In this document: positions 26,431-36,333 of the stretch, one piece after another | Layout of the letters: the number at the start of each line of letters is the position of its first letter | Numbering within the stretch: position 1 is the stretch's first letter | DNA from: Vibrio nitrifigilis | GTDB lineage: Bacteria > Pseudomonadota > Gammaproteobacteria > Enterobacterales > Vibrionaceae | Assembly: GCF_015686695.1 (NCBI RefSeq) | Contig: NZ_JADPMR010000001.1 | Coordinates: 1,736,001 to 1,800,000 of the forward strand | Direction of reading: 5' to 3' | DNA: 64,000 nt | The notes under the pieces: generated by a model | The model's database searches: none | Seen by the model: only the letters and a program-made list of their open reading frames with translations | What the model was told of the DNA's origin: nothing | Position numbers and translations under genes: made by a program

Positions 26431-29055
26431 CTAAGGCTTAGGTATCGGTGTTTGCCACTGGGTCCATTCATCTTCTGCGGATTCATGTAATCGAAATGCA
26501 TGGCCTGATTCAGCGATCGGTTTTAGAGCTCCATTTGCTGGTGGAGTCGCGAAACTTACGCCGCCACGCACAAGGCTATCTAATGTGCCCGCTTTTACTT
26601 TCGCGCCCGTAATACCAATCGATACATTGACGCCCGAAGTATTCCAAAACACGGTATTGGTACGAATTAAATAAGCGTATTGAGGTTTGATTTCAATGGT
26701 GGAAACGACTCGGTCGGCTAAATCACCGAGTTTAACATCGAGTACTCGGCCAACTTCTATCTGGCGAAAATAGACGGGCGTGTTCGGTGAAAGTGAGTGG
26801 CGCATCGGGCTTTGCAATACAAAGCGAACGCCATTTTGTTGATAAGCCGATGAACTCAATTCAAATTGATGCGTTTCTTTGCCTTGTCCCGGGGCGACAT
26901 TAATGGTCGGGTGCAATAGTTTATCCACATTATCCACCCCGTGTAAGCTAATATTGGCTTTCGCTACCCAAAATCTTGAGCCAGTTCGCGCCACATATTG
27001 GCTATATTCGGGTTTAATTTGCACCATAAATGTCATCTCGTTACCAGAAAAGTTAGGTGTGACATGGGTGACACTACCGATATTGACCCCCTGATATTCA
27101 AGTGGCGTACCGGCTTTTACGCCATAGTTTTCGGAACTGCGCAGGGTAATTACGCTGCCGTGGCGTTTGGCTTGTTCATAGCTACTATATAAGGTCCAAT
27201 CATTGCCAGATTTATTTTCAACCCCGTTGAGGGTATCGAAAGCGATCCCTCCCTTAAGTAAACTCTGTAGTGGACCAGCCTGCATACTGACACCAGATAG
27301 TGACGCTGTCACTTTTACTCCGGAATGATCCCAAAATACGGAGTGGTCGTTAATCAGGTGACGATATTGGTTATTTATGTTGGCTTCGATGCGTACTCCC
27401 TTCGGAGTGAGCGTGTAGTTAGATACACTGCCGACTTGCAAATTGCGGTAGAGAATGGGGCTTCCCTTTTGCACGGATGGCAGAGTATCCGCCACCAAGG
27501 ATATTTTGCTAGAGCCTGATTGATTAAACTGCGCAAGTTCGGCTAGCGATTGGCTTGAGTACAATTCATAGGAAGAAGCTGGGTGATTATCCCCTTGACT
27601 CGTAAAGCTAATTGAACCTGCTACCAGCTGTTTGGCTGAAGGCAGTGACACACTGACACCATTTTCTGTTAGTGAAGCATTGACTGAGTTGGAGAGGTAA
27701 AAACGGCTTTGAGACTTCACTAGTGATTGATATTTTTTATCTAATTGCAAATAGAAACGGACTTGCGAATCACCGATTAATTGGACATGTAACACTTTCC
27801 CAACGGGAATACCACGGTAAAGTACGGGAGTATTGACTTCAATACCGTACGAATCAGCGGCGTGCAGCGATAGGGTAAACGTATTACTGGTTGCAATACT
27901 GCTTTTCGCCTCTGCCGCAAATTGGCGATTACGCTCACCATCTCCTGGAATAAAGCTGAGGTAATTACCTTTAATAAAATTACCGAGATTTTTTACGCCA
28001 CTTAACGAAACTTGTGGTTCTTCAAGAACAAAGCGAGCATTGGTGGTTAACATATCGGCAAATGCTGGTTCGATAGCCGCATCGGCAATGGTATGAAGTC
28101 GTTTGCTGTCTAACGAGAGGTTGGTGATTTGCCCAATTTCTATACCACGAAACATGATTGGGCTTCCGGTCGAGGTAATGCCACTATGATCCGGCAGTTG
28201 AATAGTAATCGGGACGCCACGGCCTGCCGTTTTTAAGTTTTTATATAACTTAAACTGAGCGTTCTTTGCCACAGGATCGCCACCATCAGGTGAATCAACG
28301 GCAATAGCGCCACTAATTAACGCATTTAAGCTATCAAGATGAACACCGACACCATGGAAACCGACCTCGGCACCGACGCCACTCACATTCCAAAAACGGC
28401 TCTGTTTGGTAATGATATGGCGGTATTCATCTTTAATCGATGCTTGAATTAAAACGGCTTTATCGTCTTTGGCTAGCTGATAACTATATACCTCACCAAT
28501 AGGGATCTTTTTGTACACAATTTGCGACCCAACCGAAATTCCACCCAAATCTCGAGCTTTTAGCGTAACAGTTAACCCATTATTAGCCTGCAAGTTTGCG
28601 GGGGCATTATCGAGGCCATGATATTTGGTCGGATAATCAGAATCTCTGTTTTCTCCTGGCTGCAATGCAATATAGTTTCCCGATACTAAGGCATCTAAAC
28701 CGGAAACGCCGGATAACGATGCTTTAGGTTTGACCAGCCAAAATTGTGTGTCATGGGAGAGCAGCTTAGTCGCTTCTGGATAAATATCTGCAGAGACATA
28801 AATGCTATCAAGATCTTGCGAAAGTTTGATGTCTCTGACCATGCCAACTTCAAGGCCTTGATAGCGGATAGGGGTTCGGCCAGCAACGAGCCCTTGGCCG
28901 TTAGAAAACTGAATTTGGATTCGTTCACCAGCATCATTGACCGATTTCATCACCAGCCAACCGGCCAAGAGCATGGTGACAATAGGTAAAATCCAAAGTG
29001 GAGAGATTCCCCAAGAGCGTTTCATTTTCGGGGAGTGAACAGCATTATTATTCAT
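26431..29055 (-). CDS. letB: Intermembrane lipid transport protein LetB (YebT), MCE family
   Basis: 874 residues from ATG 29055 (E. coli LetB 877). One N-terminal membrane anchor (SPLWILPIVTMLLAGWLVMK) is followed by a periplasmic array of MCE domains, each opened by a motif of the type GxPIxYxGxxVGxV: TPIRYQGLEVGMV, SQIVYKKIPIGEV, SPIMFRGIEIGQI, TPVLYRGIPVGKV, SPILYRNLQVGSV, TPLEYQGVNIGSV and TPVYFRQIEVGRV. Seven can be counted. LetB forms a hollow tube across the periplasm that carries lipids between inner and outer membranes. The start codon overlaps the letA stop by eight bases (ATGAATAA), so the pair is coupled. A matS site lies inside this gene. Confidence 0.95.
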   Translation of the reverse strand: MNNNAVHSPKMKRSWGISPLWILPIVTMLLAGWLVMKSVNDAGERIQIQFSNGQGLVAGRTPIRYQGLEVGMVRDIKLSQDLDSIYVSADIYPEATKLLSHDTQFWLVKPKASLSGVSGLDALVSGNYIALQPGENRDSDYPTKYHGLDNAPANLQANNGLTVTLKARDLGGISVGSQIVYKKIPIGEVYSYQLAKDDKAVLIQASIKDEYRHIITKQSRFWNVSGVGAEVGFHGVGVHLDSLNALISGAIAVDSPDGGDPVAKNAQFKLYKNLKTAGRGVPITIQLPDHSGITSTGSPIMFRGIEIGQITNLSLDSKRLHTIADAAIEPAFADMLTTNARFVLEEPQVSLSGVKNLGNFIKGNYLSFIPGDGERNRQFAAEAKSSIATSNTFTLSLHAADSYGIEVNTPVLYRGIPVGKVLHVQLIGDSQVRFYLQLDKKYQSLVKSQSRFYLSNSVNASLTENGVSVSLPSAKQLVAGSISFTSQGDNHPASSYELYSSQSLAELAQFNQSGSSKISLVADTLPSVQKGSPILYRNLQVGSVSNYTLTPKGVRIEANINNQYRHLINDHSVFWDHSGVKVTASLSGVSMQAGPLQSLLKGGIAFDTLNGVENKSGNDWTLYSSYEQAKRHGSVITLRSSENYGVKAGTPLEYQGVNIGSVTHVTPNFSGNEMTFMVQIKPEYSQYVARTGSRFWVAKANISLHGVDNVDKLLHPTINVAPGQGKETHQFELSSSAYQQNGVRFVLQSPMRHSLSPNTPVYFRQIEVGRVLDVKLGDLADRVVSTIEIKPQYAYLIRTNTVFWNTSGVNVSIGITGAKVKAGTLDSLVRGGVSFATPPANGALKPIAESGHAFRLHESAEDEWTQWQTPIPKP
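27300..27312. promoter_or_regulatory. matS site (MatP-binding), exact consensus match
   Basis: GTGACGCTGTCAC, identical to the site at 5911, inside letB. Confidence 0.78.
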
Positions 29056-30292
29056 CGGCAGACCTACAAATGGCGCTTTCCTCATTGGTGCTATCCCAAA
29101 TCAAACGAGGGTCAAGGCTCTCTGTCGCGAGTAAGGTTAAAAAGACCACCAAGCCAAAGGCGATAGCACCATTGCCTGGAACAAAATTGAGAATTTGCCC
29201 ACGATCGACGAGAGTGAGCATGATGGAAATGACAAAAAGATCGAGCATCGACCATTTACCAATCACTTTGATGATTTGATAGATTTTCATTTGCCGTATT
29301 CGATTGCCTGTCTGAAAGCGAATGCCATATAGGATATAGCCTAGCCCCACGATTTTAGCGATAGGGACTATGATGCTAGCAACGAAAATAATGATGGCGA
29401 TACTTACCATCTGACTATTCAGTAGGGAAATGACACCGGAAAATATGGTGTCTTCTAATCGTTGCCCGTTGGTGAGCAAAATGGATATAGGCAAAATGTT
29501 GGCTGGGATAAGCGCCACAGTTGCAGCCATTAGGTAAGCGCTCGTTCTTTCAATCGAACGGGGTTTTCTTACATGCAAGGTATGATGGCAGCGCTGGCAA
29601 TGACTTCCTTCCGGTTGAGATAAATGGCAATGGTTACAATGTATGTGTTTATGTTGATGTTCAAAACTCACTTCGGGACGCCATAATTCCCAATAACGAC
29701 GTAAACTGACGCGGGTTATCAGCAATATGCACAATATTTGTAGACCAATTAACGCGTAAAGCGCCGGGCCGACACTGATGTCTGATATATCACTGAGCTT
29801 AATACAGGCCACCAAAATACTGACCAAAAAGACATCAATCATAGTCCAGGTTTTTAAACGTCGAATCAATGAAGTTCCGATTCGCAGCCCAATAAACCAA
29901 TGTTTATGTAGCGATATATGGCATAACACTAGCGCTAAACACAGGGTGATCGGCGCTACCACGCTGCAGAAGAACACCAATACACCAAGAGGGAAATACC
30001 CGGCTTCAATCAGGCACCAGGCGCCATCAACAATGGACCCATGAAAGTTAACGCCAAGCAAATGAATATGAATGAATGGGAAACTGTATGCGGGTATAAA
30101 GAGTAATAGACAAGTGAGGGCAATGGCCAAGTTTCCGGATAATGAAGGACTACCGCCGCGGCTTTGCTGAGTACCGCAGCGTGGACAATAGGCATTATTT
30201 CCCGCCGTTGGATGAATAGAGAGAATCGGTAATCCGCACCCCTGACATAACCTGACGGGCGGTGCATGGCGAGTGTTGTTTAGTGCTGGCAT
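29048..30292 (-). CDS. letA: Intermembrane transport protein LetA (YebS), PqiA family
   Basis: 414 residues, inner-membrane partner of LetB. Two PqiA-like halves are each introduced by a Cys-rich zinc-ribbon: LCQGCGLPILS plus YCPRCGTQQ near the start, and CNHCHLSQPEG plus CQRCHHTLH in the middle. Each ribbon is followed by four hydrophobic segments (for example LAIALTCLLLFIPAYSFPF and LMAATVALIPANILPISILL). It is the first gene of the letAB operon. ATG at 30292 is the only sensible start. Function as lipid loader is inferred from E. coli LetA. Confidence 0.93.
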   Translation of the reverse strand: MPALNNTRHAPPVRLCQGCGLPILSIHPTAGNNAYCPRCGTQQSRGGSPSLSGNLAIALTCLLLFIPAYSFPFIHIHLLGVNFHGSIVDGAWCLIEAGYFPLGVLVFFCSVVAPITLCLALVLCHISLHKHWFIGLRIGTSLIRRLKTWTMIDVFLVSILVACIKLSDISDISVGPALYALIGLQILCILLITRVSLRRYWELWRPEVSFEHQHKHIHCNHCHLSQPEGSHCQRCHHTLHVRKPRSIERTSAYLMAATVALIPANILPISILLTNGQRLEDTIFSGVISLLNSQMVSIAIIIFVASIIVPIAKIVGLGYILYGIRFQTGNRIRQMKIYQIIKVIGKWSMLDLFVISIMLTLVDRGQILNFVPGNGAIAFGLVVFLTLLATESLDPRLIWDSTNEESAICRSADE

Positions 30293-30384
30293 CGAATCTT
30301 TCGGTTGTATTATGTTCGGGTTATAAAAGGTACATTGTCACTTTTTGTGAAAATTAAAATTCAACGCTAAGGACGATGTATCTA

Positions 30385-32184
30385 TTAGGCAGAGGTTTGT
30401 TCACCATTACCGTATAAAGTTTGATATAGGCCTTCTTGTTCAACCAGTTCTCCATGTGTTCCTGCTTGCGTGACACGACCATCTTCTAAAACATAAATCA
30501 AATCGGCCTGTTTTACTGCAGAAAGTCGGTGAGCCACGATCAATGTTGTTCTGTTTTGTAAGAACACGCTCAGTGCATGGTGTAACGCAGCTTCTGTTGC
30601 GGTATCGAGTGCTGATGTTGCCTCATCCAAAATCACAAACTTAGGATTACTCAATATCATGCGTGCAATCGCTAAACGCTGCCGCTGACCACCAGATAGG
30701 CGGATACCATTACGACCGATTTCAGTATCGAGCCCATCAGTGAGCTGTTTTATAACGTCTTTCATTTGCGCGACATTAAGCGCATTCCAGAGTTCATGCT
30801 CTGAATAAGTGTGGCCTAAAGTCAAATTGTTGCGTAGCGTATCATTAAATAGCACGGGTTGCTGTAAAACTACGGCAATTTCATCGCGTATAACATCGAA
30901 ACTAATATCATCGGTGGTGGCACCATTATATCGAATTTGGCCACTATCTTGACGATAGACACCGATCAGTAATTGAATGAGGGTTGATTTACCACCGCCA
31001 CTGGCACCGACGAGTGCCACTTTTTTACCGGCTGGAATCGACAAGGAGAGATGGTCGAGTACAGGGTTTTCTCCATTATAAGAGAAGGTGATATTGTCGA
31101 CGTTGACGTCAACATCCTGCCCATCCTCAAACGGATTCACCTTACTAACCGGACGATACTCTTCTTCTAAGTCCAATAGCTGATTAATACGCTTTAGAGC
31201 AGCTTTCGCTCCATACCATGAAAATTGGATGCCGAGTAACTCTTGAACTGGGCTGAGCATAAACCAGAGATATCCAAATACAGCAAATATCTGGCCGATG
31301 GTCATGTCACTGAATAACACCATTAACATGGCGACGGCGCGAAACAGTTCAAAACCCATTAAAAATAGTAAAAATGACAGTCGGCCTGCGGCTTCAGATT
31401 GCCAAGCAAACTTATCGGCACTTTCACGGACTTCGTTTGCTTGTTGTTTTAACTGATTAAGGAATTGCTTTTCTCGGTTTGCCGCGCGTAACTGATAAAT
31501 ACCATCAAGTGTTTCAATTAAACGTGTTTGAAAACGTTCGAACGATTGGTTTTCTATTTTTTTTAGTGATTTTACTTTCGCACCTAGTTTACGAGAGAAA
31601 TAGAGCACGATAGGATTGACCAGCAAAATGAAGAGGCCTAAACGCCAGTCGAGCCAGAGAAGAACCCCAGCCGTGCCCAATACCGTGAGTAATCCAATAA
31701 TGAACTTGCTGAGTGTTGTGCCGATAAATTGGTCAATCGTTTCAATATCTGTGATTAAATGGGCATTGATTCCACCGCTTCCTCTGGTTTCATATTGTTT
31801 TATGCTAATTCGCCCCAATTTATCTATCATCTTGCAACGCATTTGATACGTGATGGTCTTCGAGACCAAAGTAAATTGCCGGTTTTGCAAAATATTAAGC
31901 AGTTGTCCCGTGGTGCGCATCAGCACAATGAGGAACAGCGTAAAAAAGATGTACCCAGTGCCTGTTTGCCAAGCACTTGGCAAAATGTGGTTCATAGCAT
32001 CCAGGCCTTTACCTGGTTTATTTAACAGCACTTCATCCACCATCAAGGGCATGAGTAGCGGAATGGGAACGCTAACTAAAGTAGCAATAACCGCTACTGT
32101 GTTAGCGAAGATAAGTTTCGATTTGTGCTGTTTTGCTTGTTTTATTAGCCAAGAACCGCTAATAGTGTCACTGGAGTACGTCAT
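30385..32184 (-). CDS. ABC transporter, fused permease and ATPase (MsbA-like exporter)
   Basis: 599 residues: six-helix membrane domain at about 1-320, with basic loops such as GSGGINAHLITDIETIDQF. The nucleotide-binding domain follows: Walker A GASGGGKST, Q-loop QQPVLF, signature LSGGQRQRLAIAR, Walker B FVILDEATSALD and H-loop IVAHRLS. Half-transporters of this type work as homodimers exporting lipids, drugs or peptides. The substrate is not visible. No adjacent accessory gene. It is divergent from the GAF-domain gene. Confidence 0.92.
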   Translation of the reverse strand: MTYSSDTISGSWLIKQAKQHKSKLIFANTVAVIATLVSVPIPLLMPLMVDEVLLNKPGKGLDAMNHILPSAWQTGTGYIFFTLFLIVLMRTTGQLLNILQNRQFTLVSKTITYQMRCKMIDKLGRISIKQYETRGSGGINAHLITDIETIDQFIGTTLSKFIIGLLTVLGTAGVLLWLDWRLGLFILLVNPIVLYFSRKLGAKVKSLKKIENQSFERFQTRLIETLDGIYQLRAANREKQFLNQLKQQANEVRESADKFAWQSEAAGRLSFLLFLMGFELFRAVAMLMVLFSDMTIGQIFAVFGYLWFMLSPVQELLGIQFSWYGAKAALKRINQLLDLEEEYRPVSKVNPFEDGQDVDVNVDNITFSYNGENPVLDHLSLSIPAGKKVALVGASGGGKSTLIQLLIGVYRQDSGQIRYNGATTDDISFDVIRDEIAVVLQQPVLFNDTLRNNLTLGHTYSEHELWNALNVAQMKDVIKQLTDGLDTEIGRNGIRLSGGQRQRLAIARMILSNPKFVILDEATSALDTATEAALHHALSVFLQNRTTLIVAHRLSAVKQADLIYVLEDGRVTQAGTHGELVEQEGLYQTLYGNGEQTSA

Positions 32185-32274
32185 TAGAGTCGTTCAATCA
32201 TCCTAATCTTCGATAGAGATAGCATTGTACGAACTACTCTAAGTGAAGTCTTTCTTTTTTAATTGGAAATAGTT

Positions 32275-32748
32275 ATGAATATCGAACAGTACCAACGTTT
32301 AACCAAACAAGCCGTTTCATTGATTGAATCTGAGCCTAATTTAATTGCGAACTTATCCAATATAAGTGCGCTATTGAATATGGAGCTAGAAGATTTAAAC
32401 TGGGTGGGCTTCTACTTGATGGATAACGACGAGTTGGTATTAGGTCCCTTCCAAGGTCTACCTGCTTGTGTGCGTATTCCAGTAGGTAAAGGTGTTTGTG
32501 GTACTGCTGTTGCAACCAATACCGTGCAGCGTATTTACGATGTTCACGAATTTGAAGGCCACATCGCATGTGATGCGGCGAGTAACTCAGAAATTGTTAT
32601 CCCATTCTCTATTAATGGAAAAGTCGCTGGTGTGTTGGATATTGATAGTCCAAATATTGGTCGATTTTCCGAAATTGACCAAGAAGGGCTGACAAATTTG
32701 ATGACAGAAGTAGAAAAGCTGCTTAATTCACACGCTAACAATGCATAA
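32275..32748 (+). CDS. msrC: Free methionine-(R)-sulfoxide reductase, GAF domain (MsrC/YebR)
   Basis: 157 residues from ATG 32275, with GGAAA upstream; an ATG four codons earlier is less likely. It reduces free Met-R-sulfoxide in the cytoplasm. The GAF fold carries the three family cysteines: LPACVRIPVG, GVCGTAVATN and HIACDAASNSE. DLNWVGFYLM and SEIVIPFSINGKVAGVLDID are also diagnostic. It precedes proQ by about 100 bases, an arrangement like E. coli yebR-proQ-prc. Confidence 0.93.
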   Translation: MNIEQYQRLTKQAVSLIESEPNLIANLSNISALLNMELEDLNWVGFYLMDNDELVLGPFQGLPACVRIPVGKGVCGTAVATNTVQRIYDVHEFEGHIACDAASNSEIVIPFSINGKVAGVLDIDSPNIGRFSEIDQEGLTNLMTEVEKLLNSHANNA

Positions 32749-32846
32749 ATTCGTGTTTACCTGTGGTTTTTCCTATACAGGTCACTATAATACCGAGCAT
32801 ATTTGTAAAATGTTTAGCGGTCTAGCCGCACAAACCAGGAATCCTC

Positions 32847-33470
32847 ATGGAAAACACTGAAAAGTTAAAAAACAGCAAAGAAGTGATTGCATATATTGCT
32901 GAATGTTTCCCTAAATGCTTTACTTTAGAAGGTGAAGCAAAACCTCTGAAAATTGGTATTTTTCAAGATCTTGCTGAACGCCTTAGCGACGATGCTAAAG
33001 TCAGTAAAACTCAGCTACGTGCCGCGTTAAGACAGTACACTTCTTCTTGGCGTTATTTACATGGTGTAAAACCTGGTGCAGTGCGTGTTGACCTAGACGG
33101 TAATGACTGTGGTGAATTAGAAGAACAGCACATTGAGCATGCTCAAACGGCTCTAGCAGAAAGCAAAGCACGTGTTGATGCTCGTCGTAAGGAAAGAAAC
33201 AAGAAGGCTCGTGAAGAAGGTAAAGCTAAGAAAACAGCGAAAAAACCTCAAACTCGTCGCCCTCAATCAAAAGCGCCTAAAGCGGATAAAAAGCCAGTTG
33301 AAACGCGTGCTTTAAATTCCGATGAAGCAACCATCGGTAAACAAGTGAACGTCAACATGGGCAAAGGCAACATGGCTGCGACCATTGTTGAAATCAATAA
33401 GGAAGATGTGCGTGTTCAGCTTGTTAACGGCCTGCAAATGGTTGTGAAAATGGAGCACTTGCGCGCATAA
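32847..33470 (+). CDS. proQ: RNA chaperone ProQ
   Basis: 207 residues, FinO-domain RNA-binding protein that stabilises sRNAs and mRNAs. N-terminal FinO domain (about 1-115): LKNSKEVIAYIAECFPKCF, GEAKPLKIGIFQDL, LRAALRQYTSSWRYLHG. Then a Lys/Arg/Ala-rich linker (KKAREEGKAKKTAKK) and a C-terminal Tudor-like domain (IGKQVNVNMGKGNMAATIVE). It lies directly upstream of prc, with only 17 bases between, the same order as in E. coli, so the two are likely cotranscribed. Confidence 0.97.
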   Translation: MENTEKLKNSKEVIAYIAECFPKCFTLEGEAKPLKIGIFQDLAERLSDDAKVSKTQLRAALRQYTSSWRYLHGVKPGAVRVDLDGNDCGELEEQHIEHAQTALAESKARVDARRKERNKKAREEGKAKKTAKKPQTRRPQSKAPKADKKPVETRALNSDEATIGKQVNVNMGKGNMAATIVEINKEDVRVQLVNGLQMVVKMEHLRA

Positions 33471-33487
33471 AGGAGACATTCCTACGC

Positions 33488-35494
33488 ATGAAATGCCGTT
33501 CAAAATTGACTCTGATTGCTGCTAGCCTTGGGCTAGCAGCCTTTTCAGCTCAGGCTGTAGAAGCCACTATTCATGAAGAAGACTTACCCATGCTGGCGCC
33601 TTTGGCTCAACATGAAATCGCTAGCAAACGAGTCACTTCCCGATTTACCCGTTCTCACTATAAACACTTCAATCTAGATGATAATTTTTCCAAAAAGATC
33701 TTTGATCGTTATTTGGGAATGTTGGATTACAACCGTAATATTTTTACTCAAGCAGATATCGACTCCTTTAAAACTTGGTCTACCGAACTCGATGATCAAC
33801 TTAAGGCAGGCGAAAATGATATCGCATTCAAGCTGTATAATTTATCTGAGAAGAAACGTTACGAGCGTTACCAATACGCTTTATCATTGCTTGATCACGA
33901 GATTAAATTTGACAAAAAAGAGTCAATTGAACTCGATCGTTCTAAAGAAGCATGGCCAAAAAACGTGGCTGAGTTGGATGATTTATGGCGTAAGCGCGTT
34001 AAATACGATGCGTTAAACCTAAAATTGTCGGGTAAAAAATGGCCCGAGATTAAAAAGACTCTGACCAAACGTTATAACAACGCCATCAAACGTCTAACAC
34101 AGACTCACAGCGAAGATGTGTTCCAGATGTACATGAATGCGTTTGCTCGTTCTATTGATCCACACACTAGCTACCTTTCCCCACGCAGTGCAAAAGAGTT
34201 CCAAACGGAAATGAGCCTGCAACTTGAAGGTATTGGTGCTGTGTTACAAGCAACGGACGACTACACTGAAATTCGTTCGCTCGTAAAAGGTGGTCCAGCG
34301 TCGAAGAGCAAGCAATTAGCCAAAGGTGATAAAATCATTGGCGTTGGTCAAGACGGCAAGAAAATTGTTGATGTCGTAGGTTGGCGCTTAGATGATGTGG
34401 TTGATTTGATCAAAGGTCCGAAAGGGACAAAAGTTCAACTGCAAATCCTTCCTGAAGGGAAAGACGCAAAAAGTCACGTTGTCACAATTGTTCGCGATAC
34501 CATTCATCTAGAAGACCGAGCGGTTAAATCAAAAGTATTTAATGAAAACGGTAAGAAGATTGGTGTACTTGAAGTCCCTAGCTTCTATGTGGGCCTCTCT
34601 AAAGATACGGATAAGTTGATCACTGAGCTTAAACAGAAACATGTTGACGGTATCATTGTTGATTTGCGTAACAATGGTGGTGGTGCACTGACAGAAGCAA
34701 CGGCATTAAGTGGATTGTTTATTTCTAGTGGTCCTGTTGTCCAAGTTCGTGATAGTTATGGTCGCGTTAACGTCAATAGCGATACCGATGGCAAAACCAG
34801 TTATGCCGGACCTATGACCGTTCTGATTAACCGATACAGTGCATCGGCGTCAGAAATCTTTGCCGCAGCAATGCAAGATTATGGTCGCGCAGTTATTTTG
34901 GGTGAAAACTCGTATGGTAAAGGGACGGTTCAACAGCATCGCTCACTCAACCATATCTATGATTTGTTCGATCAACCTTTAGGTTATGTGCAATATACCA
35001 TTCAGAAGTTCTATCGAATTAATGGTGGTAGTACTCAAAATAAAGGGGTAAGACCAGATATTGCGTTCCCGACACCGATTGACCCGAAAGATACCGGTGA
35101 AAGTGTGGAAGATAACGCCTTACCATGGGATAGCATTGATCGCGCTGATTATCACCAGTTACATGATGATAAGGCGTTAATTAAAGAATTAACGGCACAG
35201 CACAAACAACGCATCGCCCACGATATGGAATTTGGTTTTATTGCGCAAGATATTGCTAAGTACAAAAAAGACAAAGATGACAACACGTTATCTTTGAGTG
35301 AACAAGTACGTAAGCAAGAATCTAAAGAAGCCGATCAACAGCGTTTAACACGTATTAATGATCGCCGTAAAGCTGCTGGTAAACCTTTGTACAAATCAAT
35401 CGATGATGTACCAAAAGATTACGAAGCTCCGGATGCTTACTTAGATGAAGCTGTCGATATTACTGTTGATATGGTTAACGATACCAAATCGTAA
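33488..35494 (+). CDS. prc: Carboxy-terminal processing protease Prc (tail-specific protease)
   Basis: 668 residues, periplasmic S41 serine protease degrading envelope proteins by their C-termini. Signal peptide MKCRSKLTLIAASLGLAAFS then AQA. PDZ domain around 240-325 (EGIGAVLQATDDYTEIRSLV, GWRLDDVVDLIKGPKGT). The catalytic Ser is in SASASEIFAAAMQ and the Lys in GENSYGKGTVQQ. AAGGAG lies upstream of ATG 33488. The C-terminus is charged (KQESKEADQQRLTRINDRRK), as in E. coli Prc. A near-matS palindrome lies within the gene at 34473. Confidence 0.97.
   Translation: MKCRSKLTLIAASLGLAAFSAQAVEATIHEEDLPMLAPLAQHEIASKRVTSRFTRSHYKHFNLDDNFSKKIFDRYLGMLDYNRNIFTQADIDSFKTWSTELDDQLKAGENDIAFKLYNLSEKKRYERYQYALSLLDHEIKFDKKESIELDRSKEAWPKNVAELDDLWRKRVKYDALNLKLSGKKWPEIKKTLTKRYNNAIKRLTQTHSEDVFQMYMNAFARSIDPHTSYLSPRSAKEFQTEMSLQLEGIGAVLQATDDYTEIRSLVKGGPASKSKQLAKGDKIIGVGQDGKKIVDVVGWRLDDVVDLIKGPKGTKVQLQILPEGKDAKSHVVTIVRDTIHLEDRAVKSKVFNENGKKIGVLEVPSFYVGLSKDTDKLITELKQKHVDGIIVDLRNNGGGALTEATALSGLFISSGPVVQVRDSYGRVNVNSDTDGKTSYAGPMTVLINRYSASASEIFAAAMQDYGRAVILGENSYGKGTVQQHRSLNHIYDLFDQPLGYVQYTIQKFYRINGGSTQNKGVRPDIAFPTPIDPKDTGESVEDNALPWDSIDRADYHQLHDDKALIKELTAQHKQRIAHDMEFGFIAQDIAKYKKDKDDNTLSLSEQVRKQESKEADQQRLTRINDRRKAAGKPLYKSIDDVPKDYEAPDAYLDEAVDITVDMVNDTKS
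34473..34485. promoter_or_regulatory. Near-matS palindrome
   Basis: GTCACGTTGTCAC, one mismatch to the MatP consensus, inside prc. Confidence 0.35.
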
Positions 35495-35513
35495 TATCGA
35501 AGCAAAAAAAGAT

Positions 35514-35541
35514 AAAGCGGGCTTATAAGCCCGCTTTTTTC
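35514..35541 (+). terminator. Terminator of proQ-prc
   Basis: A perfect 24-base palindrome with arms AAAGCGGGCTTA and TAAGCCCGCTTT followed by TTTT. Confidence 0.95.
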
Positions 35542-35655
35542 ATTATGGTTACACTACAGGTTGTGACTTAATACGATTAATGATTGGTATCATGTGAGCA
35601 ATCTAGCTTGTTTCTTTCCTACGCTTAATGAATAAGCTGAGATAGGAGAGTAACA

Positions 35656-36333
35656 ATGATGAAGTGGATGCATAAACTATTAGCCAGTGTTGCTCTGCTG
35701 GTGGCTCCATACGCGATAAGTCATGAGAACAAATCCCATGATTTGACTCAGTTTGACCAACCGTTACTGCTCGGCGATTGGTATTTTGTTAACCCAGAAC
35801 CAGAAAAGTCCCAAGACGGTTTTCTCGCCATTAAAATGAGTTTTCATTCAAACTATCAATTTACCATCGATATCCAGAAAAAAGATTATGATATTGACCA
35901 TTGGGAAGGTCTGTATTCAGCAACAGACCATACGTTAGCCATGGATTTGGGTAATGATTCTCCACATATTTATGAATATAAAGGGAACCACAATATGCTC
36001 TATATGAATGGGCTATATTTCACTAAGGGGTTACCTAATGCATTAGCAGGAATGTGGAGTAGTGAGAGTGTCAGCAGTGATGATAACAATATGAGTGACG
36101 CTGTAACACATGTTGATTTATTACTGCAACCTGACTTTGTGTTCCTATTTAGAGCGACTGACGCAAAGGGTGAACAGAAAGTACATCAAGGTGTTTACTA
36201 CACAGAGCAAGACCATTTGGTCTTGATGTATGAAAAAGGTGAGCATGATACAACATTTTCGCTTAAGGATAATAAACTCACTTTGAAAGTAGAAGACGGT
36301 GCGATGCTTGCGGTATTGGATAGGGTGAAATAG
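35656..36333 (+). CDS. Exported protein of unknown function
   Basis: 225 residues with a signal peptide (MMKWMHKLLASVALLVAPYA, then ISHENKS), predicted periplasmic. The body reads as two beta-rich copies of a lipocalin-like pattern: LGDWYFVNPEPE with FHSNYQFTIDIQ, then LAGMWSSESVS with LLQPDFVFLFRATD. Each is followed by a short ladder of beta strands (GLYSATDHTL, GVYYTEQDHL). No cysteines in the mature part. GATAGGAGAG precedes ATG. I recognise no named family. Confidence 0.72.
   Translation: MMKWMHKLLASVALLVAPYAISHENKSHDLTQFDQPLLLGDWYFVNPEPEKSQDGFLAIKMSFHSNYQFTIDIQKKDYDIDHWEGLYSATDHTLAMDLGNDSPHIYEYKGNHNMLYMNGLYFTKGLPNALAGMWSSESVSSDDNNMSDAVTHVDLLLQPDFVFLFRATDAKGEQKVHQGVYYTEQDHLVLMYEKGEHDTTFSLKDNKLTLKVEDGAMLAVLDRVK
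36095..36107. promoter_or_regulatory. Near-matS palindrome
   Basis: GTGACGCTGTAAC, one mismatch to the MatP consensus, inside the exported-protein gene before pepN. Confidence 0.4.
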